From Leptobrachium leishanense (lineage: Eukaryota; Chordata; Amphibia; Anura; Megophryidae): a stretch of DNA of 64,000 bases. The position numbers and the translations under genes were made by a program. A model generated the notes under the pieces. The model was not told the DNA's origin. It saw only the letters and a program-made list of their open reading frames with translations, and ran no database searches. The DNA is taken from NCBI GenBank assembly GCA_009667805.1, contig CM019063.1:191514661-191578660 (forward strand). The letters are read 5' to 3'. Shown one piece after another: positions 12,619 through 21,699 of this stretch (position 1 is the stretch's first letter; each line of letters begins with the position of its first letter).

Positions 12619-12621
12619 TTA

Positions 12622-12854
12622 GTGGTAGCTGGTCCCTATCATAGCAGTGGCCTGCCGTGTAGCTTTTCCTGCCCATCTCCTTTTGTCCTGAGGTGCCTCA
12701 TGTTCCTGGACAGTGGATGAGGACTTCCCCATGTCCCATCTCCCACCCAGCTACCTCTTTTACCTCCTCCCTACACCCATTGGATATGGTTTACATGCCT
12801 CGTTCTGTTTTTTCTTCCCCTACCCTCTTGGATGGTACTCTAATCTAATCTATA
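12622..12854. other. Unassigned gap before the L1-like LINE
   Basis: Pyrimidine-rich, no coding pattern. A small direct repeat TAATC occurs near 12841-12850. Confidence 0.4.
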
Positions 12855-13640
12855 TTATTTAAGGGAAAACCCGTCAGGGCCTGGGGTTTTAACCGTTGAT
12901 GTGTCTTTAACGGCTTGAGTAAGTTCATCAATTGTGATCGGTATATCGAGGGACGTGCAGACAGCTTAGCTTGAACGTGTGTTGACAGATACTGCCTAAT
13001 GACTGTGAACCGGATGACAGAGGGGCATGTCGGGAAGTTTAATAGGGCCATAAAGTAGCCATCTGTTCAGGGTGAGAAATCAAGGAGCCGTCAGAGGTCC
13101 GTAAGTGGGGTATGGACAGGACCGTGCGGTGAGAGTGAAGAGCCCGCGCCAAAAGTTGCCCACATTTGTTGCCCAATTCATGAAAAATACGCCTTCTGCG
13201 CCAAAGATTGAGAAGGGAGCTTAATTGGGCTCTAAGGGACAACAATACTCCTGTTCGCAAAGATGTAACTTGTGCGATTGCTCGAACACTGTAGTTTGGG
13301 CAATAAGCGTCGCTACATGATTAGTATGCTCTTTTCAACTGCGCACCCTGTTGGATGAGATGGTCTCTAGTTACAGCCTTGTGCACCTCACAAATAATAA
13401 TCTGAGTACTGTCGGGATGAATTTTCTGAAAAATAGTGGGTCGGATTGGACAGAAAGCCCGACCATAACCACTGGGTCCGCCAGCAAAGTTTCATTCAGT
13501 CGCCAGTACTTTTGGGTGAGTCACAATTAATGGGCTGTGGTGGGCCCAATCTCCGCCGAAAACATGAGGTGCAGGTGGCCAAATGGGAGGAAGACGGGTG
13601 GGCCGCTCTCCAGCAGTCCACCAGATGCAGGGAGTGAAGG
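12855..13640 (-). pseudogene. L1-like ORF2, linker and start of RT
   Basis: On the minus strand a KTPGPDGF-type motif, the entry of LINE reverse transcriptase, lies near 12870-12900. It is preceded by an arginine-rich stretch with LSSLLNLWRRRRIFHELGNK (13039-13260 frame). Frames change several times and the expected catalytic RT motifs (for example FADD) are absent because the element ends first. This would have been the polymerase that copies the LINE RNA at the target site. The copy is dead. Confidence 0.7.
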
Positions 13641-14600
13641 GCGTCTTTCATTCTGCGACATACCGCTTGAAGCGTGCTAGATGTGCCCGTAGACGTATCT
13701 GATCAAGCATCCATGAGTACATTGAGGTCCCCTCCCACTACTAAAATTCTCTTCTGAAATTCCTCCAGAGAACTGCATGTAGGGCTCAATGCTGCCTCGA
13801 TTAGGCACATACTGTAGATCGAGGCAAAGGTATATAGCTGGGAACCTATAGCAGGGTTACTCGCCACCAGTTGCTCCACCTAACCCCTACCCAGCCCTTA
13901 ACTCTGCCCCGAAACACACACCCTTAAATTATCTTATGAATTTACACTGTTAAAGGTTTTATTTAGCATAAAGTTACAAAAATAACATACCCAGACATCA
14001 GACCCCAGATAGATGTAAACCCAGTCATCAGAGCCCAGTATGAGCAGAGGGAGGAGGCAGGGAAGCTCCTCTCCACCCCCTGCCAGTGACAGACGAGCTG
14101 GGTCAGGTTAGGCAGCTGATCCCTGCCACCGTGCAGCCTGGGGAAGAGGGGCTGCACAGGGGCACTGCTGGAATACGCAGCCTGAAATTGTATTGTCTGT
14201 GTATTTTCACTTGCCCTCACTTAATTTCCACTCACCAAATGCGAGTAGGCGAGTGGAAATTTTGAGCCCTGGTCTATAGTACCCGTAACCACAATGTATT
14301 TGCCCTCTGGGTCTGTCATCAAATCTTTCAGCTGAAAGGGAATGGATGCGGCTAAAAGAATCGCCATCCTGCATACCTTGCCAGTGGAGGAGTTGCTAAA
14401 GTAGTCGGTTGGGAAGCTGCGATCCCTAAGAGCTGGAGCTTTGTTTTGCAAAAAATTTGTCTCCTGGAGTAAGGCAATAGAGGTGCGAGTGGCTTAGAGG
14501 TCGTGTAATGTAGCATGGTGTTTTTCAGGGACTTTAAGGCCTCTAGCATTTATCGTGACGATCCTGAGGGGTTGGTGTGGGTAGACATGGCAGCACAAGG
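13640..14600 (-). pseudogene. L1-like ORF2 endonuclease domain, interrupted
   Basis: The minus strand begins with an INARGL-type motif near 14540-14560, then LQET, then a segment running to GKYIVVTGTI (14221-14451 frame). After the hAT-like insertion it resumes with GGDLNVLMDA at about 13705-13735, which matches the GDxN motif of apurinic-like endonucleases. This domain nicks target DNA to prime LINE insertion. Stops and the 420-bp insertion have inactivated it. Confidence 0.78.
13852..14271. mobile_element. hAT-like MITE inside the L1-like LINE
   Basis: Starts CAGGGTTACTCG and ends GAGCCCTG. It is flanked by ACCTATAG (13844-13851) and GTCTATAG (14272-14279), which agree at 6 of 8 positions, as expected for an old 8-bp hAT duplication. 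The right end holds a hairpin (TTTCCACTC ... GAGTGGAAA at 14225-14260). The 85-codon frame inside is not a transposase. Confidence 0.7.
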
Positions 14601-14840
14601 GGGGGAGAAGAGGGGGGAAAAAGTGTGTTTGGGGGGGAAGAGGTGGGGTGCTACGGATACTAAATCAAAACAAAGCAGCCGTAAACCGTACGATCACTAA
14701 AAACAAGGAATCTGTGAAATAACAGTGGTGCCAAAGGAAGTAGGGTTACTGTCACGGTGGGTCAGGGGATGGGGCGCCTGGCAGCAGCTTCCTCGCTGCT
14801 CGCTGGCCAGGCGCCGAATGTAAACGCTTCCGGGTGCGCT

Positions 14841-14934
14841 CACGTGGGACGCCGAGGGGCGGGGCCTGGCGTTATGACGCGGACCCGCCGGGTTTAAAAC
14901 CCAGTCTCCCCACTATACCGGTGCCCTGACGTGG
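14841..14934 (+). promoter_or_regulatory. LTR promoter: E-box, GC box, TATA, RNA 5' end
   Basis: CACGTG (14841-14846), GGGGCGGGGC (14856-14865) and a TATA-like TTTAAAA (14893-14899) are spaced like a Pol II core promoter. The start would fall near 14921-14924. The next bases, GCCCTGACGT (14923-14932), are the exact reverse complement of the block just after the LTR (15787-15796). This is the arrangement expected of a self-priming element. The same block recurs in the 3' LTR at 20281-20290. Confidence 0.7.
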
Positions 14935-14977
14935 TATTCACTTCCCGCAGAGCTCTTGTGAATATTTGGCTATTACC

Positions 14978-15362
14978 TGTGTATGACTCTTGGCATTGGC
15001 AAACGAACCCTCCTGTGTATGACCCTTGGCATTGGCAAACGAATCCTCCTGTGTATGACCCTTGGCATTGGCAAACGAATCCTCCTGTGTATGACCCTTG
15101 GCGTTGGCAAACAAACCCTCCTGTGTATGACCCTTGGCATTGGCAAACGAATCCTCCTGTGTATGACCCTTGGCGTTGGCAAACAAACCCTCCTGTGTAT
15201 GACCCTTGGCGTTGGCAAACAAACCCTCCTGTGTATGACTCTTGGCATTGGCAAACGAACCCTCCTGTGTATAACCCTTGGCATTGGCAAACGAACTCTC
15301 CTGTGTATGACCCCTGGCATTTGCAAACGAACCCTTCTGTGTATAACCCCTGGTATTGGCAT
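14978..15362 (+). repeat. 36-bp tandem array in the 5' LTR
   Basis: Ten complete 36-bp units and one partial unit. Each carries GTATGAC or GTATAAC, then TTGGC and CAAACGAA or CAAACAAA variants. Because 36 is a multiple of three, every frame repeats a 12-residue pattern. In the gag frame the unit reads like MTLGIGKRTLLC. Variant order shows local unit duplication. The 3' LTR has nine units, so unit number is changing. Confidence 0.97.
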
Positions 15363-15492
15363 TTACTCTGCTCTTGGTTCTGCCCTTAACGTTGGTACCG
15401 AGGTCAGTCTATGTGGCACCCTAAGCACACATCAGATTACCTCTGCTAATACTAAAGTCCTAGGGAGGACTTGTACTCTGGTCTGTACCTTT

Positions 15493-15784
15493 GTCTGGTG
15501 TTTTCCTTTCTTTATCTGTTACCTGCTTAATTGTCTATATAGCTTTGCCGACCATTCAAGGATCGGAAGAGTAGAGAGTGAGCTACATAAAGAGATCACT
15601 ATCTTGGTAGTCAGAAGGATTCGTGACAATACTCTATTCCATTCCTCTGTCTGGTGTTACCCCTTGTTTATCTATTGTCTGGTTAATTGTCTTTCTAGTT
15701 TTGCCGACCATTCAAGGATCGGAAGGGTAGAGAGCGGTCTGCGTAAAGGGACCACTATTTTGGTAATCAGAGGGATCCGTGACA
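15493..15784 (+). repeat. 136-bp direct duplication in LTR U5
   Basis: Copies at 15493-15628 and 15649-15784 start GTCTGGTGTT, share GCCGACCATTCAAGGATCGG and both end CGTGACA. The offset is 156 bp, which preserves reading frame. The duplication is also present in the 3' LTR (20811-20946 and 20967-21102), so it predates this insertion. Confidence 0.92.
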
Positions 15785-15798
15785 TTACGTCAGGGCCA
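15785..15798 (+). promoter_or_regulatory. Primer-binding site, self-priming type
   Basis: Directly after the 5' LTR, ACGTCAGGGC (15787-15796) is a perfect 10-base complement of the predicted RNA 5' end (14923-14932). Two flanking G:U pairs could extend it to the LTR edge. Tf1 and related chromoviruses prime minus-strand DNA with their own RNA 5' end in this way. I do not see a tRNA-type TGG site at the LTR edge. Confidence 0.72.
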
Positions 15799-17130
15799 AT
15801 GGATCCCGCAGACGTCTCTAACCAGCTGGCACGTATCGCAGCCAGACAAGAGGAACAGGACCATAGGATGGACCAGATTTCTCTCGCTCTGCAAACCCTG
15901 TTAAATCGGTCCAATACAGGTACCACAAACCCTCCAGATCCAGTATTACCTAGGGTCAGTTCCGTCCCCCCTGAAGGACATAGGCTTAGTATGAAGGCAC
16001 CCCTACGCTATGATGGTACACCAAGCCTATGCCGGGGTTTTTTGACTCAACTCGAGATCTTGTTTGAGAACAATCCAGGTTCTTGTATGTCTGATAAAGC
16101 CAAAGTAGGATATCTGATTAATCATTTAACAGAAAAAGCTTTATTGTGGGCTACGCCGTTGTGGGAAAATAAGAAACCCATCATTTATGACTATGAGGGT
16201 TTTACCTCTGAGTTAAAACGTACCTTTGATCCCTCTAGAAGGGCTACCAATGCGGGTAGGTCCTTGTTTCACATCAAACAAGGTAATAAGAGGGTCGCCG
16301 ACTATGCCATAGAGTTTAAGACTTTGACTTCTGAGGTGCTTTGGCCGAACGACGTTTTAACCTTAGCCTTTACCGAAGGCTTGAACGAGGCTTTTATGTT
16401 TGAGCTGGCTCCCTTAAAATTACCAGAAAATCTAGACCACCTGATAGATTTCTGTATAGCCATGGACGATCAAATCAGGGAAAGGAGACACCCCAGAGAT
16501 AGACCCCGAAGGGTCTTGCCTCCTTTACCCTCATTACCCAGACACACCAGTACGTCAGGTAATTCGGAGAATGTGAAAACAGATTTACCAGTCGTTGAAC
16601 CCATGCAAATAGGGAAGACAGGTATTTCAGAAGCAGAAAAAGCTCACAGAAGGGAAAAGGGGCTCTGCTTCTATTGTGCAGGGGCAGATCACTTCCGCCT
16701 TCAATGTCCTCAGAGACCCAGGGTTAGCAGGGCTGAATATAGCAAACTAGGACTCAGAACAGGAAATACCCAGGTTATCGGTTCTCTGTATGCCTCCTTT
16801 GTGGATAATGAGAAAAAAAAATCCAGGATTCTGTTACCGATCTCCCTAACCTGGGAGGGGGTTCACCTCAAGACTGAGGCGTTCTTAGACTCTGGGGCCT
16901 CAGGCAATTTTATGGATAAGAATTTTGCTGCCAAAAACCTCCTACCTCTGGTTCTCAAGGAAAGACCTCTAATGGTGGAGGCCATAGATGGTAAACCCCT
17001 GTCATGTCCACATATCACTCATGACACAGTCGATGTATGTATGAAAACAGGAGTTTTGCACCAGGAAACAATAAGATTTCAAATTATTGAATCACCCTCA
17101 TGTCCTGTCGTTCTTGGGTTCCATGGCTAA
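15799..17130 (+). CDS. gag: Chromovirus Gag plus protease (frame then broken)
   Basis: I chose the ATG at 15799 (MDPADVSNQ) because it lies 15 bases after the LTR and begins the usual Gag. Gag packages element RNA. The protein has a capsid-like helical middle, a CCHC zinc knuckle (C290, C293, H298, C303: CFYCAGADHFRLQC) and a retropepsin active-site motif DSGAS with D364. It then stops at 17128-17130 because of a one-base loss near 17118; a two-base loss near 17187 restores the original frame. RT therefore shares Gag's frame, suggesting an ancestral single Gag-Pol frame. The frame is also open upstream to 14983 through the LTR. Confidence 0.92.
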   Translation: MDPADVSNQLARIAARQEEQDHRMDQISLALQTLLNRSNTGTTNPPDPVLPRVSSVPPEGHRLSMKAPLRYDGTPSLCRGFLTQLEILFENNPGSCMSDKAKVGYLINHLTEKALLWATPLWENKKPIIYDYEGFTSELKRTFDPSRRATNAGRSLFHIKQGNKRVADYAIEFKTLTSEVLWPNDVLTLAFTEGLNEAFMFELAPLKLPENLDHLIDFCIAMDDQIRERRHPRDRPRRVLPPLPSLPRHTSTSGNSENVKTDLPVVEPMQIGKTGISEAEKAHRREKGLCFYCAGADHFRLQCPQRPRVSRAEYSKLGLRTGNTQVIGSLYASFVDNEKKKSRILLPISLTWEGVHLKTEAFLDSGASGNFMDKNFAAKNLLPLVLKERPLMVEAIDGKPLSCPHITHDTVDVCMKTGVLHQETIRFQIIESPSCPVVLGFHG

Positions 17131-17937
17131 CAGAGCACAACCCAGTTGTCGATTGGGTCCAGAGAGACATAAAATGTTGGTCAGAGTTGTCAGTCTAAGT
17201 GCCTAGGCAGAGTCAATGTGATTGGTAGCCTCAATATTGCCACAGCCCCTCCTTTGTCCACAGAGGTCCCTGAATGTTACCTGGCATTAAAGGAGGTGTT
17301 CTCTAAAGCCAGGACTGAGGTCCTACCACCACATCGTCCATATGACTGTGCTATTGATTTACTCCCCGGTACGATGCCTCCTAGGGGTCACGTATACCCT
17401 TTATCACAAAGAGAGAACGACATTATGGAGGAATACATAAGGGAGAATCTGGAACGAGGATTCATTAGACGGTCCTCCTCTCCAGCAGGAGCAGGTTTCT
17501 TTTTTGTTTCCAAGAAAGAGGGAGATCTGCGACCTTGCATCGATTATAGAGGTTTGAATAGGATCACTATAAGAAATGCATATCCCATACCTCTCATAAC
17601 AGAATTGTTCGATCGATTAAAAGGGGCCCGTGTCTATACTAAGCTTGATTTACGCGGAGCGTACAACCTGGTCAGGGTTAAAAAGGGAGACGAATGGAAA
17701 ACGGCTTTTAATACACGTAGCGGGCATTATGAATACCTGGTGATGCCTTTTGGGTTGTGTAATGCGCCAGCCGTCTTTCAGGACCTTATAAACGACACTC
17801 TAAGGGAATTTCTGCAAGAATTCGTCATAGTATATCTGGATGATATCCTGATATACTCTCCTGATGTGGACACTCATCATGTCCACGTGAAACAAGTATT
17901 GAAAAAACTATTGAAGGCTGGATTGTATGTAAGCTAG
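17118..17937 (+). pseudogene. pol: Chromovirus reverse transcriptase
   Basis: After two small frameshifts (about 17118 and 17187) the frame continues from about 17188 with classic Ty3/gypsy RT motifs: [21 protein letters not shown] (first catalytic Asp), MPFGLCNAP and [10 protein letters not shown] (YLDD catalytic pair). RT copies genomic RNA into DNA in the particle. The frame ends at a TAG (17935-17937) after another single-base loss near 17930. Catalytic residues are intact; only the frame is damaged. Confidence 0.95.
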
Positions 17938-18700
17938 AAAAATGTCTATTCGACATAGTAACTGTGCAATTCCTTGGTTATATAATAACCCCTGAGGGTT
18001 TTCAAATGGATCCTAAGAAGCTCTCAGCTATTCTTGACTGGCCTCTACCCAAGGACTTAAAGCCATTCAGAGGTTTCTGGGGTTTACGAACTATTACCGA
18101 AGGTTCATTAAAGATTTTTCGGCCTTGGTGGCTCCCCTCACGGCTATGACAAAGAAAGGGGTGGGAAATCAGAAATGGACACCTCCAGCCACTCAAGCCT
18201 TTGAGGCACTAAAGCAAGCATTCACTACTGCCCCTGTTCTCCGACATCCAGATCCGGCTCTGCCTTTCCAAGTAGAAGTTGACGCCTCCGAACTAGGTCT
18301 TGGTGCAGTCTTGTCCCAAAGGGAGGCTCCTGACAAACCCTTGCATCCATGCGGCTTCTATTCTCGGAAGTTGTCCCCGGCAGAGAAGAACTATGACATT
18401 GGAAATAGAGAGTTGTTAGCAGTCATCTCGGCCTTGGCTGAATGGAGTTACTTATTAGAGGGGTCTAAGGACCCCATCGTTATCATAACCGATCATAAGA
18501 ATCTCACGTACATTGGAGATGCCAAACGTTTAAATTCCAGACAAGCGAAATGTTTCTTTCAAGTTTTAATTTCGTGCTTACCTATAGACCTGGGTCCAGA
18601 AACATTAAGGCAGACGCATTGTCGAGACAGTATGAGTCTTATGAACATAATATCCAAGATCGGCATCCCATTGTACCCCAGGAAAGGATTATAGCCGCTA
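17931..18700 (+). pseudogene. pol: RT thumb and RNase H of the chromovirus
   Basis: QFLGYIITPEG (from 17964) and a frame starting near 18125 carry the RT connection and RNase [14 protein letters not shown] has the first catalytic Asp, GNRELLAV the Glu, and TDHKNL a later Asp. RNase H removes the RNA strand after copying. Frames change near 18069 and 18550, so the protein is split in three. The tail motif [15 protein letters not shown] lies in the next frame. Confidence 0.92.
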
Positions 18701-19916
18701 CCACGATTAGTGTCTCGTCTCCTCTAATAAAAAGGTTGCAGACCGTCCAGGGTGCAGCTCCTGGGGGAAAACCTCCTGCGAGACTCTTTGTACCTGAGAA
18801 CGAAAGAGAGGAAGTACTTAACATCTATCATGATAATAAAACTTCTGGGCATATGGGTATCACCAAGACTGTGTCTAGTATCAGTAAACTCCTCTGGTGG
18901 CCCACGTTGCGCCGAGATGTCAAAGATTACATTGCCGTGTGCGAGGTATGCACAAGGCAGAAAAGTCCCAAAACAGCACCCATTGGCTTACTCCAGCCTT
19001 TGCCGATCCCCGAACGACCCTGGTCACATGTAGCCATGGATTTTATAGTAGAGTTACCTGAGTCAAGAGGGAATACAGTGATACTTACGATCATAGATCG
19101 ATTTTCCAAGATGGGCCACTATGTTCCTCTTCGGAAACTACCTTCGGCAGCTGAACTGGTGCCCATTTTCATTGCCAACGTGGTCCGCATACACGGTGTC
19201 CCCTGGAGATTGTCTCTGATAGGGGGACCCAATTCATCTCCAGATTCTGGAGAGGGTTTTGTAAGAACGTGGGGATAGACCTCTCTTTCTCTTCGGCTTA
19301 TCACCCCCAGACCAACGGAGCAGCAGAACGAGCAAACCAAAACATAGAGAAATATCTCAGGTGCTTTATCTCAGAACAACAAGATAACTGGTCAGACCTG
19401 CTACCATGGGCAGAATATGCTTTGAACAGCGCAGTGAGTGAATCCACAGGACATTCTCCTTTCTTCGCTGTTTATGGTTTTGATCCTCCCGTGCTCCCCG
19501 ATACGTTTCCTGATACCACGATTCCTGCTTTAGATGAGCAACTGGCATCATTGAAAGAGACTTGGGGGAGAGTGAGACGGGCACTGGAGGAGAGTAGTGC
19601 CATCCAGAAAACTAAGGCCGACAGACACAGGAGGCAGGCACCCGTGTATCAAGTTGGGGACAGGGTTTGGCTTTCTTCACGTAACATCAAGCTCTTAGTG
19701 CCTTCCATGAAGTTGGCTCCTAGGTATATCGGCCCCTATAAGATCCTACGGCGACTCAACCCTGTCTCCTATGCTTTGGCGTTACCCCCCCATTTTAAGA
19801 TACACAATGTGTTCCATGTAAACCTTTTGAAGCCGTTGTTATGTAGGTACACACACCAAGGTCCATGCTCCACCGCCTCCTGTCTCTGTGGAGGGCGAGG
19901 AGGAGTTCGAAGTTAA
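18550..19916 (+). pseudogene. pol: Chromovirus integrase (HHCC and DDE domains)
   Basis: The HHCC finger is seen as HDNKTSGH followed by CEVC (about 18828-18955). The first catalytic Asp is in MDFIVELP (about 19036). The second, in SDRGTQF, lies in a shifted frame near 19213-19233. The Glu is in GAAERANQ (about 19320). The C-terminal part carries GDRVWLSSRNI, YIGPYKI and HNVFHVNLLKP, typical of gypsy integrases. The enzyme joins element DNA to the target. A frameshift near 19205 splits it. Confidence 0.93.
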
Positions 19917-20181
19917 GGCCATTCTGGGTGCCAGGATGTCTAGGGGGTCCTTGCAGTACTTGGTCGATTGGGTGGGTTACGGTCCGGAGGATCGTTCTTG
20001 GATACCGGCTGCGGAAGTCCATGCTCCTAGGCTAGTGAAGGCCTTCTATTTGGCGCACCCCCGTGCCCCTGGGGGTCGTCCAGTGGCCGCCCCTGGAGGG
20101 GGGGTTCTGTCACGGTGGGTCAGGGGATGGGGCGCCTGGCAGCAGCTTCCTCGCTGCTCGCTGGCCAGGCGCCGAATGTAA
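19888..20181 (+). pseudogene. pol: Integrase C-terminal chromodomain
   Basis: EEEFEVKAILGARM, LQYLVDWVGYGPEDRSWIP and a following helix form a chromodomain (aromatic residues around the YLVDW and RSWIP blocks), the module that names chromoviruses and can direct integration to marked chromatin. It is in a different frame from the preceding integrase segment (change near 19840-19890). The open frame runs 74 bases into the 3' LTR to a TAA at 20179-20181, so coding and LTR overlap here. Confidence 0.92.
20095..20104 (+). promoter_or_regulatory. Polypurine tract
   Basis: GGAGGGGGGG lies three bases before the 3' LTR, where plus-strand DNA synthesis is primed in LTR elements. Confidence 0.8.
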
Positions 20182-21102
20182 ACGCTTCCGGGTGCGCTCA
20201 CGTGGGACGCCGAGGGGCGGGGCCTGGCGTTATGACGCGGACCCGCCGGGTTTAAAACCCAGTCTCACCACTATACCGGTGCCCTGACGTGGTATTCACT
20301 TCCGCAGAGCTCTTGTGAATATTTGGCTATTACCTGTGTATGACTCTTGGCATTGGCAAACGAACCCTCCTGTGTATGACCCTTGGCATTGGCAAACGAA
20401 TCCTCCTGTGTATGACCCTTGGCATTGGCAAACGAATCCTCCTGTGTATGACCCTTGGCGTTGGCAAACAAACCCTCCTGTGTATGACCCTTGGCATTGG
20501 CAAACGAATCCTCCTGTGTATGACCCTTGGCGTTGGCAAACAAACCCTCCTGTGTATGACTCTTGGCATTGGCAAACGAACCTCCTGTGTATAACCCTTG
20601 GCATTGGCAAACGAACTCTCCTGTGTATGACCCCTGGCATTTGCAAACGAACCCTTCTGTGTATAACCCCTGGTATTGGCATTTACTCTGCTCTTGGTTC
20701 TGCCCTTAACGTTGGTACCGAGGTCAGTCTATGTGGCCCTAAGCACACATCAGATTACCTCTGCTAATACTAAAGTCCTAGGGAGGACTTGTACTCTGGT
20801 CTGTACCTTTGTCTGGTGTTTTCCTTTCTTTATCTGTTACCTGCTTAATTGTCTATATAGCATTGCCGACCATTCAAGGATCGGAAGAGTAGAGAGTGAG
20901 CTACATAAAGAGATCACTATCTTGGTAGTCAGAAGGATTCGTGACAATACTCTATTCCATTCCTCTGTCTGGTGTTACCCCTTGTTTATCTATTGTCTGG
21001 TTAATTGTCTTTCTAGTTTTGCCGACCATTCAAGGATCGGAAGGGTAGAGAGCGGTCTGCGTAAAGGGACCACTATTTTGGTAATCAGAGGGATCCGTGA
21101 CA
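20108..21102 (+). repeat. Chromovirus 3' LTR (995 bp)
   Basis: Same sequence as the 5' LTR apart from two substitutions (CTCACC for CTCCCC in U3, CATTGCC for CTTTGCC in U5), one missing 36-bp unit, and small indels at CTTCCGC, GAACCTCC and GTGGCCC. These account for the whole 40-bp length difference. The array is 20335-20682 and one of its indels breaks the gag-phase reading of the repeats. It ends GTGACA, followed by the GTTAC duplication. Confidence 0.96.
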
Positions 21103-21313
21103 GTTACCCTGAACAACAGCAGTAGTACAGTCCCAGCACCAGAGGGGTGATGATGAATTCAGAGAGTTAAGAGGGAGTGAAGGCACCAAGTTGGGGGGGG
21201 TGTTCTAGACAGTCTGGAGGCGCAGACAAGAAATGAGAATGAGCTGTAACTGTAAAACGTTTCAAACCGAGAAGGCAAAGTCTGCATTACCAACAACTCA
21301 AAAAAGTTAAATT

Positions 21314-21318
<5 letters not shown>

Positions 21319-21352
<34 letters not shown>
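21319..21352. repeat. (GT)n microsatellite
   Basis: About 17 uninterrupted GT units within the L1-like LINE's ORF1-ORF2 region. Confidence 0.95.
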
Positions 21353-21353
<1 letters not shown>

Positions 21354-21699
21354 GCGATGACTGTGGTTAAATAAAGCTGGGAACACCAGAGTCCAAAACC
21401 TGTGGAAGTAGGGCAGTGACAGGGCTCCTATCCAGCACTGCAGCAAAGTCCAGAGCAAGACGGTCCATGAGAGTGACAGTGTTGCTGCCAGTAACATGAG
21501 CGCACCCAGGGCGACACAGCTAGAAATCTGAAGACCAATGGTCGTCAGCGGCAAAGGGCAATAGGCACCTATGGATGGGAGGATTTAGGAGGCCAAACAG
21601 CGGGGCAGAGCTCCGGGAGAGTAGTTACCATCACAAGAGCAATATAGGGGGTCAAAGTGGCCAGTGAGTAGAAGGGGGATGTAGATAAGGTAGCAAGTA

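Larger units (their letters stand above)
14750..15784 (+). repeat. Chromovirus 5' LTR (1035 bp)
   Basis: Begins TGTCACGGTGGG and ends GGATCCGTGACA. U3 is short, GC- and CpG-rich, with a hairpin (GGCGCCTGGC 14773-14782 with GCCAGGCGCC 14806-14815). Most of the LTR lies downstream of the TATA-like box. It holds ten full 36-bp tandem units plus a partial one (14978-15362) and then a direct duplication of 136 bp (15493-15628 and 15649-15784) whose second copy ends exactly at the LTR end. Confidence 0.96.
14750..21102 (+). mobile_element. Ty3/gypsy chromovirus (sushi-like), near-complete
   Basis: The 6353-bp element has two LTRs (TG...CA), a Gag with CCHC knuckle, protease, RT, RNase H, integrase and a C-terminal chromodomain, in chromovirus order. 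A 5-bp duplication GTTAC flanks it (14745-14749 and 21103-21107). The LTRs differ by two substitutions, one repeat unit and a few single- or two-base indels, so the insertion is recent. Despite this, pol has several frameshifts, so this copy is not autonomous. It lies inside the L1-like LINE. Placement near sushi-ichi/Tf1 rests on RT wording, the chromodomain and the self-priming signature. Confidence 0.95.

Noticed and set aside
14978..15362. Regular 36-bp repeats that look like a CRISPR array
   Set aside because: Units are contiguous with no unique spacers, lie inside an LTR and recur in the second LTR. This is a tandem array in a eukaryotic retrotransposon.
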